Assembly (NCBI GenBank): GCA_030765665.1
Contig: JAVCCD010000112.1
Location: 1 to 9,205, forward strand
Direction: 5' to 3'
Origin: Candidatus Tenebribacter mawsonii
GTDB lineage: Bacteria; Cloacimonadota; Cloacimonadia; Cloacimonadales; TCS61
DNA: 9,205 bases
Position 1 is the stretch's first letter. Each line of letters starts with the position of its first letter. The notes under the pieces were generated by a model. The model did not search any database and was not told where the DNA came from. It saw only the letters and a program-made list of their open reading frames with translations. This document shows positions 1 to 6,844 of the stretch, piece after piece. The translations under genes were made by a program, and so were the position numbers.

Positions 1-26
1 CTAACCTATAGTTATAATAAATCTGT

Positions 27-60
27 TGTACAATAACTCCCATAAAAAAGTTATTGTACA
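27..60. repeat. Perfect 12-bp inverted repeat with 10-base loop
   Basis: The arms TGTACAATAACT (27-38) and AGTTATTGTACA (49-60) are exact reverse complements around the loop CCCATAAAAA. The pairing stops abruptly at both outer ends. As RNA it would make a 12-bp, mostly A-U hairpin. No U-run follows on either strand, so it is not a textbook intrinsic terminator. It could be a weak terminator of a gene left of the window, a dyad operator, or the end of a small repeat element. The repeat itself is certain; its role is not. Confidence 0.85.
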
Positions 61-138
61 CTTAATTACTTTGCCAATTCTATATTTAATCATCAATGAT
101 AAAGATATTAATAAAATTGAATAATACTATTTGTTTGT

Positions 139-176
139 CAAATTATATGAATCACTCACTAATTTTGTTTTTTTTT
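139..176 (+). terminator. Possible weak terminator: A-U stem then T9
   Basis: AAATTA (140-145) can pair with TAATTT (160-165), and C139 with G167 across one bulged T. Nine T residues (168-176) follow at once. The order stem then U-tract is right for a rightward intrinsic terminator of a gene beyond the left edge. The stem is almost entirely A-U and the loop is 14 bases, so it would be weak and may be a chance product of AT richness. Confidence 0.2.
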
Positions 177-219
177 GTAATGTGATGTAAATCTTGACTA
201 TTGATTCTTTCTTATTAAT

Positions 220-247
220 TTGTCGTGTATTCAGTATTTAGTATAAA
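220..247 (+). promoter_or_regulatory. Candidate sigma70-type promoter for the first gene
   Basis: TATAAA (242-247) resembles a -10 box. TTGTCG (220-225) lies 16 bases upstream and matches 4 of 6 positions of a -35 box. This would start transcription around 253-256, leaving a short leader with the Shine-Dalgarno sequence of the gene at 276. A second -35-like TTGACT lies at 194-199 but has no good -10 at normal spacing. In DNA this AT-rich such matches arise easily. Confidence 0.3.
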
Positions 248-275
248 ATAAAAATATTGTATAAAGGAGAGAAAC

Positions 276-830
276 ATGAAAAGAGTAATTTTCTTGGTTT
301 TAATATTCACTTTTACTTTCAGTTCAATTGCCTGGGGGCTAAAAATTGGTGGTAAGATTCTTCCCGATAATATGAACGCTGGTGAAAACAAACTTATGCT
401 TAATGGTGCTGGACTCCGTAAAAAGGTAGTTATAAAAGTTTATGCTTGTGCCTTGTACTTAACAGAAAAAGAGCAAGATGCAAATTCAATCATCACAGCT
501 GATGAATCTATGTCAGTTAAAATGCACTTTATTTATAAAGCAGTTGATCCTGCTAAACTTATTGAAGCGTGGAATACAGGATTTAGTAAAAGCGACATAT
601 CTAACTTGCAGGAAGAAATAGAAACGTTTAATTCCTACTTCTCAAAAGATGCAGTTAAAGATGATATTTATGATATCACTTATATTCCAGACGTTGGCAC
701 TTCCGTGTATATGAATAATGAGTTAAAAGGGACAATTCCAGGTCTTGAATTTAAGAAAGCAGTTTTTTCTATCTGGTTAGGGGAACAAACCGAACTTCCT
801 AAACTAAAAAAAGCTATGTTGGGAATGTAG
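276..830 (+). CDS. Exported chalcone-isomerase-like protein
   Basis: This 184-residue protein resembles the bacterial chalcone-isomerase-like domain family, whose members are usually small exported proteins with no proven enzymatic role; some relatives of the fold bind fatty acids. Residues 1-21 form a signal peptide: MKR, a hydrophobic core, then A19-W20-G21 as a likely signal peptidase I site. The mature part shows family hallmarks: the G-x-G-L-R-K-K segment around R48, the strand with Y56, A57, L60 and Y61, and the C-terminal G-L-E-F...I-W-L-G block (156-169) ending in a Lys-rich helix and L-G. Length is normal for the family. The ATG follows a strong AAGGAGA (264-270) at 5 bases, so the start is secure. 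True chalcone isomerase activity is not implied. It is transcribed alone or with the small frame that follows 32 bases later. Confidence 0.82.
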   Translation: MKRVIFLVLIFTFTFSSIAWGLKIGGKILPDNMNAGENKLMLNGAGLRKKVVIKVYACALYLTEKEQDANSIITADESMSVKMHFIYKAVDPAKLIEAWNTGFSKSDISNLQEEIETFNSYFSKDAVKDDIYDITYIPDVGTSVYMNNELKGTIPGLEFKKAVFSIWLGEQTELPKLKKAMLGM

Positions 831-862
831 TACTGTAATAAAGTTAAAAGGTAGAGGGAACC

Positions 863-1045
863 TTGAGTAATATAGTTAAAATGATCAAATGCCGTAATTG
901 CTAGAAAATGGTAAGTTCAAAAGCGAAACGGTGTAAATATTGTGGAAACGTACTAAAAATGTCTTTAGCAGGCATAATCATCACAATAGGTTTTATAATA
1001 TCTGTTTTGGCAATAGTGATAATAGGAATTTTACAAAGCGGGTAA
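863..1045 (+). pseudogene. Small zinc-ribbon membrane protein interrupted by an amber codon
   Basis: One frame reads from TTG 863 (or ATG 881) to TAA 1043-1045 with a single TAG at 902-904. Ignoring it gives about 60 residues: a CRNC knuckle, roughly 15 mostly basic or polar residues, a second CKYCGN knuckle, then a helix of about 20 hydrophobic residues (SLAGIIITIGF...AIVIIGIL) ending in LQSG. Paired CxxC knuckles followed by a transmembrane helix are a common plan for small bacterial membrane-anchored zinc ribbons. GAGGGA (854-859) sits 3-4 bases before TTG 863 and 21 before ATG 881, favouring TTG, though MIKC is a typical zinc-ribbon beginning. The stop falls directly after the first CxxC, so the product would be a peptide of 7-13 residues. 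Restart at ATG 908 would leave only one knuckle and lacks a ribosome site. Neighbouring genes end in TAG (830, 1591, 5067), so TAG is a normal stop here. A nonsense mutation or base error is likeliest. Confidence 0.6.
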
Positions 1046-1144
1046 AGTTTGCTCTAACTGCTTTTTGCCTAAATAATTTTTGTGTTAATACATTTTGTAT
1101 CAGCATATTAGTTAATATTATACATGAATCATTAAGGGGTAAAT
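1046..1144. other. Intergenic gap with leader of the DUF212 gene
   Basis: These 99 bases are very AT-rich. TATTAT (1116-1121) could act as a -10 box, but the sequence about 17 bases upstream (TTTTGT, 1093-1098) is a poor -35, so promoter evidence is weak. AAGGGG (1134-1139) is a clear ribosome binding site. It lies 5 bases before GTG 1145, and this fixes the start of the next gene. ATG at 1143 is in a different frame. No stable hairpin was seen. Confidence 0.4.
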
Positions 1145-1591
1145 GTGGAAAATGGAATTATTGTTGGAAATAAGATATTTGATATTGTATTCGTTGCTTT
1201 ATTCTCAGCACAAGCATTAAAAGTTATCTTAAGTTTGTTTACAGAAAAAAGACTCAACTTTCGTAAATTTTTGGATACAGGAAGTATGCCAAGCTCCCAT
1301 ACTTCATCAGTTGTATCATTAACTACCGCTATTGGAGTAAAAGAAGGACTACAGTCACCAATCTTTGCACTTAGTGTAGTTTTTGCCGTAGTTGTTATGT
1401 ATGATGCTACAGGAGTAAGACGAGCAGCTGGTAAGCAAGCCTCAGTCCTAAATAAAATTGTTAGTAACATCAAGAAACGAGAAGGCTATACAATCATCGA
1501 AGAAAACCTGAAAGAATTTTTAGGACATACACCTCTTGAAGTACTTGGAGGTGCAGCTCTAGGAGTGGCAGTTGCCCTAGTAATGTGCTAG
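1145..1591 (+). CDS. DUF212 / divergent PAP2 family membrane protein
   Basis: This 148-residue protein belongs to the divergent PAP2 (DUF212, YuiD-like) family, distantly related to acid phosphatases and vanadium haloperoxidases; its substrate is unknown. Family motifs are present: G-S-M-P-S-S-H-T (46-53) with a candidate catalytic H52, Y-D-A-T-G-V-R-R-A-A-G-K-Q-A (86-99), and L-G-H-T-P (126-130) with H128. Hydrophobic segments lie near residues 10-31, 52-65, 71-87 and 132-147, as expected for a small integral membrane protein. The length matches the family. Translation starts at GTG, chosen because AAGGGG lies 5 bases upstream and no in-frame ATG precedes the conserved N-terminal segment. 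It sits alone between the broken zinc-ribbon frame and gatE. Family assignment is firm; a phosphatase reaction on a lipid or isoprenoid phosphate would be inference. Confidence 0.9.
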   Translation: MENGIIVGNKIFDIVFVALFSAQALKVILSLFTEKRLNFRKFLDTGSMPSSHTSSVVSLTTAIGVKEGLQSPIFALSVVFAVVVMYDATGVRRAAGKQASVLNKIVSNIKKREGYTIIEENLKEFLGHTPLEVLGGAALGVAVALVMC

Positions 1592-1638
1592 TCCCAAATT
1601 AGTAAATTAAACAATTTAAAAGTTATCCATTAATATCA

Positions 1639-1651
1639 TTGACATAATGTC
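1639..1651 (+). promoter_or_regulatory. TTGACA box overlapping a small dyad upstream of gatE
   Basis: In the 105-base gap before gatE there is a consensus -35 hexamer TTGACA (1639-1644). The overlapping GACAT-A-ATGTC (1641-1651) is a perfect 5-bp dyad with one central base. At 17 bases downstream the sequence is CGAATT, a poor -10; CATAAT (1643-1648) would be a better -10 but lacks a good -35. A gatED promoter in this gap is likely from the gene layout, but its exact position is not settled. Confidence 0.3.
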
Positions 1652-1696
1652 TTCCCTTTTCCGAATTTGCTAGAAAAAGTATCTGGGAAGAATTGA

Positions 1697-3688
1697 ATGG
1701 GTAAAGAAATAAAAGCGGAAGAAAACTACAACATCACCAAGAAAAAGGTTCGTTACACACCAAGAAAAAAAACACCATTAAAAACTTATAAAGAACTTGG
1801 TTTTATGAGTGGATTAGAAGTTCATCAACAACTTAATACAAAAGAAAAACTATTCTGTCGATGCCCGGCAGGACTATATAGCGATTTTGAAGATTACGAT
1901 GCAGAAATTATCCGTCACATGCGTCCTACCTTATCTGAAATGGGAACGTATGATGGAACGGCACTGATGGAGTTCCGAACTAAAAAAAATATTACTTACC
2001 GAATTAAAAATGAAACAACCTGCACTTACGATGTTGATGATACACCTCCATTCCCAATTAATAGAGAAGCTGTTGATTACGCCGTACAAATAGCTCTTCA
2101 ACTTAAACTTAATATCGTTGGTGAACTGCACATTACACGTAAACAATATCTCGACGGCAGCATTCCAACCGGTTTCCAACGAACTGCAATTATTGGTATA
2201 GAAGGAGAAATCCCTCTCAAGAAAAAGAAGATCAAAATTATCCAGTTAAGTATTGAAGAAGATTCTTGCCGTGAAGTTTCTGATATCGGTCATGAAAGAA
2301 TCTACCAAACAGATAGATTAGGAGTTCCACTGATTGAAACTGTAACATACCCTGAAATGAAAACACCTGATGAGGTTTTAGAAGCTGCTCAGTACATTCG
2401 ATTTTTGAATAGAAGTTCTGGCAAAGTTCGTGTAGGAATTGGAGCTGGAAGAGAAGACGTGAACGTAAGTATAACGGGCGGAACAAGAGTGGAAATTAAA
2501 GGTGTTTCACATAATAAATGGATTCCTGAACTTACACACAATGAAGCTTTCCGCCAAAAAGCATTACTCATAATTAAAGATGAGTTGAACAAACGTGTAC
2601 CCGACACAAAAAAATGGGAGCCTACATTTAAGAATGTAGATTTTGATGTTTCTGATATTGGATATGAACCTATAAAAAACGCAATGAATGACGGATGGAA
2701 ATTAGTTGCGTGTAATCTTCCAGAATTCAAAGGAATTTTATCTCATTTTTTACAACCTGGAAAAACTTTTGCTGATGAAATTGAAGGAAGACTAAAAGTT
2801 ATAGCCTGTTTAGAGAAACCAAATTATGTACATTCAGAAGATATGAATCCAGTTTTTAATGAATTATTATTAAATCAGCGTTCTAAACTACTTAATTGTA
2901 AAAAAAATGATGCACAAATTGTTTTTTGGGCACTTCAAGAAGATGTGCAAACCGCTTGCGAGACAATCGAAGAGCGCTGTAGGATGGCATTTGAAGGAGT
3001 TCCAAATGAAACTAGAAAAGCTCTGAAAGATGGAACAACAATTTTTGAGCGCGTTCTTCCAGGTGCTGACAGAATGTACCCAGACACTGATTCAGCCCCT
3101 ATTCCAATCGAAGATGAATATATTGAGAAACAGAGAAAGGAGCTTCCAGTAGATCTGGATAAGCGATTGGAACAAATGAAAGAATGGCAAGTACCGGAAG
3201 ATTGCTATCATTACATTCTTAGGAATAACCTTGTACTTGAGATTGAGAGAATTAATCGTGATTTTAAGATTAATCCGAAATACCTTGCGACAACTTTTGC
3301 CCATAACTTGAAGTACATAGAAGGTCAATTAGTTCCTGATGTTCCCTTTCCATACACCAAAGTTTACGATATGTTCAAATTTATTAATGAGAAAAATCTC
3401 TTTTTTGATATTGTAAAATCCATCTTACCAATAATTTATCTACATTCTCAGATGGAATTTGAGTCCGTTCTTAACTCACTTGAATTTGAGAATTATAAAA
3501 AGGAAGCTATTTTGAAGAATGTGAGTAGCTTGCAATCAATGTTCCCTAAAATTAGTAAATCAAAAAACCCTAAGGCAGCAGAAAAATGGATTATGGGAAA
3601 TTTACGACCAATAGCTCTGGGCAATATTCCGTTACAAGAATTGAACAAATTTGTTAGGAAATCTTTAGCCGAAGAAGGTGCAAAATGA
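1697..3688 (+). CDS. gatE: Glutamyl-tRNA(Gln) amidotransferase subunit E
   Basis: GatE is the kinase/transamidase and tRNA-binding subunit of the GatDE enzyme. It phosphorylates the glutamate of misacylated Glu-tRNA(Gln), then amidates it with ammonia from GatD. In the 663 residues, the GatB-like cradle begins at G-L-E-V-H-Q-Q-L-N (39-47), followed by L-F-C-R-C-P (52-57), D-D-T-P-P-F-P-I-N (114-122), and V-G-I-G-A-G-R-E-D-V-N-V-S-I (246-259) leading to V-E-I-K-G-V (265-270). The GatE-specific AspRS-like insert (GAD domain) occupies roughly 290-415. After it comes the diagnostic G-V-P-N-E-T-R (434-440) and L-P-G-A-D-R-M-Y-P-D-T (454-464). The C-terminal half is helical with a YqeY-like tail to 663. 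The insert and these motifs separate it from GatB. About 30 extra basic residues precede the usual archaeal N-terminus. GGGAAG 6 bases before ATG 1697 supports this start. Its stop overlaps the gatD start in ATGA. Confidence 0.95.
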   Translation: MGKEIKAEENYNITKKKVRYTPRKKTPLKTYKELGFMSGLEVHQQLNTKEKLFCRCPAGLYSDFEDYDAEIIRHMRPTLSEMGTYDGTALMEFRTKKNITYRIKNETTCTYDVDDTPPFPINREAVDYAVQIALQLKLNIVGELHITRKQYLDGSIPTGFQRTAIIGIEGEIPLKKKKIKIIQLSIEEDSCREVSDIGHERIYQTDRLGVPLIETVTYPEMKTPDEVLEAAQYIRFLNRSSGKVRVGIGAGREDVNVSITGGTRVEIKGVSHNKWIPELTHNEAFRQKALLIIKDELNKRVPDTKKWEPTFKNVDFDVSDIGYEPIKNAMNDGWKLVACNLPEFKGILSHFLQPGKTFADEIEGRLKVIACLEKPNYVHSEDMNPVFNELLLNQRSKLLNCKKNDAQIVFWALQEDVQTACETIEERCRMAFEGVPNETRKALKDGTTIFERVLPGADRMYPDTDSAPIPIEDEYIEKQRKELPVDLDKRLEQMKEWQVPEDCYHYILRNNLVLEIERINRDFKINPKYLATTFAHNLKYIEGQLVPDVPFPYTKVYDMFKFINEKNLFFDIVKSILPIIYLHSQMEFESVLNSLEFENYKKEAILKNVSSLQSMFPKISKSKNPKAAEKWIMGNLRPIALGNIPLQELNKFVRKSLAEEGAK

Positions 3689-5067
3689 TAGACATCTTCA
3701 AAGGTTACAAAGGTAAAGCAGTAGAAATTCTAAAAAAGTTCAATATTCGTGTATGGAGCGATACAAAAGTCAAAACTACTCGTGGTGATTTTAGTGGGAT
3801 CATTCTTCCTAGATCGGAAAATGATGATGATAAACACATTGTTTTAAAGCTTGTTACCGGTTATAATGTTGGTATCAATGTAGGAACAATTACCGATATG
3901 AAAGAGATCGGCTACAAAGAAGCACATTATAAAATCCCCGAAAGGGAGTTTCCATTCACTGAGGGTCAACCAAAAGTAAAATTATTTGGAACAGGTGGTA
4001 CAATTGCTTCTCGATTAGATTACAGAACTGGTGCAGTTATACCGGCTTTTTCTCCTGGTGAACTTTACGGTGCTGTTCCGGAACTTGCTGATATTTGTAA
4101 TTTGGAAACTGAAAAACTCTTTGCTGTTTTCAGTGAAAACATGGGACCCGAACAATACAAAACTCTGGCTATAGCCATTGGTAAAGAAATTGAGAAAGGA
4201 ATTGATGGTATTATTATTGGACATGGAACGGATACATTGCATCACACAGCTGCAGCACTTTCTTTCATGATTCAAAATTCTCCAGTTCCTATTATCTTAG
4301 TAGGCTCACAACGTTCATCCGACCGCCCATCTTCTGACGCCGCTCTCAACTTGACGCATGCTGCTACAGCTGCTGCTAAATCGGATATTGCAGAAATCAT
4401 GGTTTGTATGTTCGGTCCGACTTCAGATGAGTATGGGTTATTACATCAAGGAACACGTGTACGGAAAATGCATTCTTCATATCGTTCAACTTTCCGTACA
4501 ATTGGAGATGTTCCAATTGCTACTGTGACACGAGATAAAATTACACCGATCAAACAAAATTATAATCGCAGAAGAAATGATAAGAAAGTTACAATCTTAC
4601 CATATTTTGAGGAAAAAGTTGCGATGCTGTATTATTATCCAAACATGCAGCCAGATATGATATATTCGCTCATAGATAATGGTTATAAAGGAATTATAAT
4701 TGCTGGCACGGGATTAGGGCACGTGAATAAACCTCTATATCCTGCGATCAGGAAATGTAAGGAATTGGGAATTCCAATTTACATGACAGTTCAAACTCTA
4801 TGGGGATATGTTCATATGTTTGTCTACGACACAGGTCGTGATCTTATGAACTACGGCATTATCCCTGCTGAAAATATGCTACCGGAAGTCGCTATTGTGA
4901 AACTTAGTTGGGCTCTGGGTCAAACAAATGATCCGGAAAAAGTTCGCGAGTTAATGCTTACACCAATTGCCAATGAAATTACTAAACGTGAGCCTTATAA
5001 TGGTTACCTTGTTTATCAAGGTGGTATTCCGGAAGTTGAAGAGTTCATAAAAAAAGTACGAAAATAG
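3685..5067 (+). CDS. gatD: Glutamyl-tRNA(Gln) amidotransferase subunit D
   Basis: GatD is the asparaginase-like subunit that hydrolyses an amide donor (glutamine or asparagine) and passes ammonia to GatE for making Gln-tRNA(Gln). The 460 residues begin with a small beta-rich domain (about 1-80) found in GatD but not in ordinary asparaginases. The type I asparaginase fold follows: G-T-G-G-T-I-A-S (102-109) with nucleophile T106, G-H-G-T-D-T (179-184) with T182 and D183, V-G-S-Q-R-S-S-D-R-P-S-S-D-A (206-219), and K261 in R-V-R-K-M-H. All four catalytic residues known for the family (Thr, Thr, Asp, Lys) are present, so the enzyme looks active. Length agrees with archaeal GatD (about 420-460). 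The ATG overlaps the gatE stop by 4 bases, with GAAGGT 5 bases upstream inside gatE. This suggests translational coupling and equal subunit amounts. Confidence 0.95.
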   Translation: MIDIFKGYKGKAVEILKKFNIRVWSDTKVKTTRGDFSGIILPRSENDDDKHIVLKLVTGYNVGINVGTITDMKEIGYKEAHYKIPEREFPFTEGQPKVKLFGTGGTIASRLDYRTGAVIPAFSPGELYGAVPELADICNLETEKLFAVFSENMGPEQYKTLAIAIGKEIEKGIDGIIIGHGTDTLHHTAAALSFMIQNSPVPIILVGSQRSSDRPSSDAALNLTHAATAAAKSDIAEIMVCMFGPTSDEYGLLHQGTRVRKMHSSYRSTFRTIGDVPIATVTRDKITPIKQNYNRRRNDKKVTILPYFEEKVAMLYYYPNMQPDMIYSLIDNGYKGIIIAGTGLGHVNKPLYPAIRKCKELGIPIYMTVQTLWGYVHMFVYDTGRDLMNYGIIPAENMLPEVAIVKLSWALGQTNDPEKVRELMLTPIANEITKREPYNGYLVYQGGIPEVEEFIKKVRK

Positions 5068-5122
5068 TTCATCTCGACTATTATTCGATTTAACACAGGA
5101 ATATACAAATAATAGGAAAATT

Positions 5123-6841
5123 ATGTTAAAAAGATTTATCAAATTTTATAAACCACACAAGTTTTTATTTATTCTGGATATGACAGTTGCCTTATTAGCC
5201 GCAATTTTGGCAATATTTACTCCAGTCATCACCCGTTCTTTACTTAAAGTTCATATTCCAAACAAAGATCTGCATGGAATAGCTATGCTGCTTATTGTTA
5301 TGGCAGTTATCATGATCTTTAAATCTATATTTACTTACATTCGTATCCGTTGGGGACATGTAATGGGTGTACGTATGGAGTCAGATATGAGATCAGATGT
5401 TTTTGCACATCTACAGAAATTATCTTTTAATTACTTTGATAATGTGAAGACTGGGCATATAATGTCACGGATTTCTAATGATTTAAATATGATTGCAGAA
5501 GTAGCACATCACGCACCAGAAGATCTTATTATTTCTCTTTTCATGATTATCGGTTCTTTCATCGCTATGTTCTATTACAATAGACAGTTAGCATTAATTG
5601 CATTAATTCCAATTCCGTTACTTATTATTTGGGGCATGACCTTCGGTCACAGGATGAAAGGTGGATTTCGTCTTGTTAGAAAACGAATCGCTGACATAAA
5701 TAGTAGTGTAGAAAACTCGGTGCAGGGAATAAGAGAAGTAAAATCTTTTACTAATGAGCACTTGGAAATGGAAAAATTTGGTCACATTAATTTTACTTTT
5801 CAACGTGCTAAAGAAAAGATGTATAAAATAATGAGTGTCTATCATGCCGGAATGACTTTTCTTACTGACTTATACTATTTAGTCGTCATCGGTGGAGGTG
5901 TGTATCTCATCTTTCTTGAAAAAATTGATGTTATAGATTTACTCGCATTCACACTCTATGTAAATTTTATTCTACGGCCAATTGAAAGATTAATTCATTT
6001 TACTGAACAATTTCAGCAAGGGACAGCAGCTTTTGAACGTTTCATTGAGATAATGGATATTGAACCGGATATTAATGATAATAAAAATGCAATTTCACTA
6101 CAAAATGTAAAAGGAAAAATTGAAATCTCTGATCTTACTTTTAAATATACTTCTTCTGAAGATTGGGTACTGCAAGACATTGACATGACAGTTCCTGCTG
6201 GAAAAACAATAGCACTAGTTGGTGAATCAGGAGCTGGAAAATCAACAATTGCTTCCCTTATTCCACGTTTCTACGAATCACAAAGAGGTACAATATCAAT
6301 TGATGGCAATAATATTATGGATTTAACGCAGGAATCGCTTCGAGAAAATATTGGAATTGTACAGCAGAATGTATTTCTATTTGATACATCAATCCGAGAA
6401 AACATAATTTATGGGAATCCAAAGGCAAGTGATGAAGAAGTTATTGATGCTGCTAGAAAAGCTAATATTCTCAATTTCATACAATCATTACCAGAAGGAT
6501 TTGAGACTCTTACAGGTGAACGCGGCGTAAAACTCTCCGGTGGACAAAAGCAGCTAATTTCTATTGCACGTGCTTTCCTTAAAAATCCTCCGATCCTAAT
6601 CTTTGATGAAGCTACATCTTCGCTAGATACTGAATCTGAAGCTTACATTCAAAAAGCTATGGACGAACTTTCCCAAAACAGAACAACAGTTATTATTGCT
6701 CATCGTCTTTCTACAGTTCGCAACGCTGATCTACTATATGTAATCAATAAAGGTAAGATCGTAGAACAGGGAACTCATGATGAATTAATGGCGAAAAAAG
6801 ATTACTATCACAATCTCTACACTAAAAATATGATTTTCTAA
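5123..6841 (+). CDS. MsbA-type ABC exporter (fused membrane and ATPase domains)
   Basis: This 572-residue half-transporter would work as a homodimer in the cytoplasmic membrane, or pair with another half-transporter. Hydrophobic segments lie near 14-36, 52-74, 134-151, 155-173, 249-265 and 270-284, giving the six helices of a type I exporter domain. The ATPase domain starts near 331: A-loop Y342, Walker A G-E-S-G-A-G-K-S-T (367-375), Q-loop Q415 in Q-Q-N-V-F-L-F, signature L-S-G-G-Q (471-475), Walker B I-L-I-F-D-E (491-496), D-loop S-L-D (500-502) and H-loop H527. All catalytic motifs are intact. Length fits MsbA/lipid A or multidrug exporters, but the cargo cannot be read from sequence; family resemblance alone does not make it MsbA. 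It starts 55 bases after gatD with AGGA (5114-5117) 5 bases before ATG, and its stop lies 3 bases before the next gene. Confidence 0.93.
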   Translation: MLKRFIKFYKPHKFLFILDMTVALLAAILAIFTPVITRSLLKVHIPNKDLHGIAMLLIVMAVIMIFKSIFTYIRIRWGHVMGVRMESDMRSDVFAHLQKLSFNYFDNVKTGHIMSRISNDLNMIAEVAHHAPEDLIISLFMIIGSFIAMFYYNRQLALIALIPIPLLIIWGMTFGHRMKGGFRLVRKRIADINSSVENSVQGIREVKSFTNEHLEMEKFGHINFTFQRAKEKMYKIMSVYHAGMTFLTDLYYLVVIGGGVYLIFLEKIDVIDLLAFTLYVNFILRPIERLIHFTEQFQQGTAAFERFIEIMDIEPDINDNKNAISLQNVKGKIEISDLTFKYTSSEDWVLQDIDMTVPAGKTIALVGESGAGKSTIASLIPRFYESQRGTISIDGNNIMDLTQESLRENIGIVQQNVFLFDTSIRENIIYGNPKASDEEVIDAARKANILNFIQSLPEGFETLTGERGVKLSGGQKQLISIARAFLKNPPILIFDEATSSLDTESEAYIQKAMDELSQNRTTVIIAHRLSTVRNADLLYVINKGKIVEQGTHDELMAKKDYYHNLYTKNMIF

Positions 6842-6844
6842 ATT

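Noticed and set aside
902..904. Pyrrolysine or general amber recoding as explanation of the TAG
   Set aside because: TAG ends at least three neighbouring genes at sensible family lengths and no recoding machinery is visible in the window, so a mutation or base error is simpler. Kept only as something to test.
1046..1080. Possible hairpin just after the zinc-ribbon frame (AAAG / CTTT and AGTT / AACT pairs)
   Set aside because: The pairings are only 4 bp, compete with each other and are not followed by a proper U-tract.
940..1173. 77-residue rightward reading frame across the zinc-ribbon region
   Set aside because: It has no ribosome site and no recognisable motif, and it runs into the leader of the DUF212 gene. 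The frame with paired CxxC knuckles and a membrane helix explains the same DNA far better, despite its TAG.
1132..1473. 113-residue leftward frame opposite the DUF212 gene
   Set aside because: It is a shadow of a clearly conserved gene on the other strand, with low-complexity Ser/Thr-rich sequence and no ribosome site.
2389..2730. Leftward frames opposite gatE, including a 113-residue one, and shorter ones opposite gatD and the exporter
   Set aside because: All lie wholly or mostly within strongly conserved genes on the plus strand and show no motifs of their own.
5068..5122. Terminator between gatD and the ABC exporter
   Set aside because: Only a short TCGA self-complementarity is seen and there is no U-run, so read-through from gatED into the exporter operon cannot be excluded.
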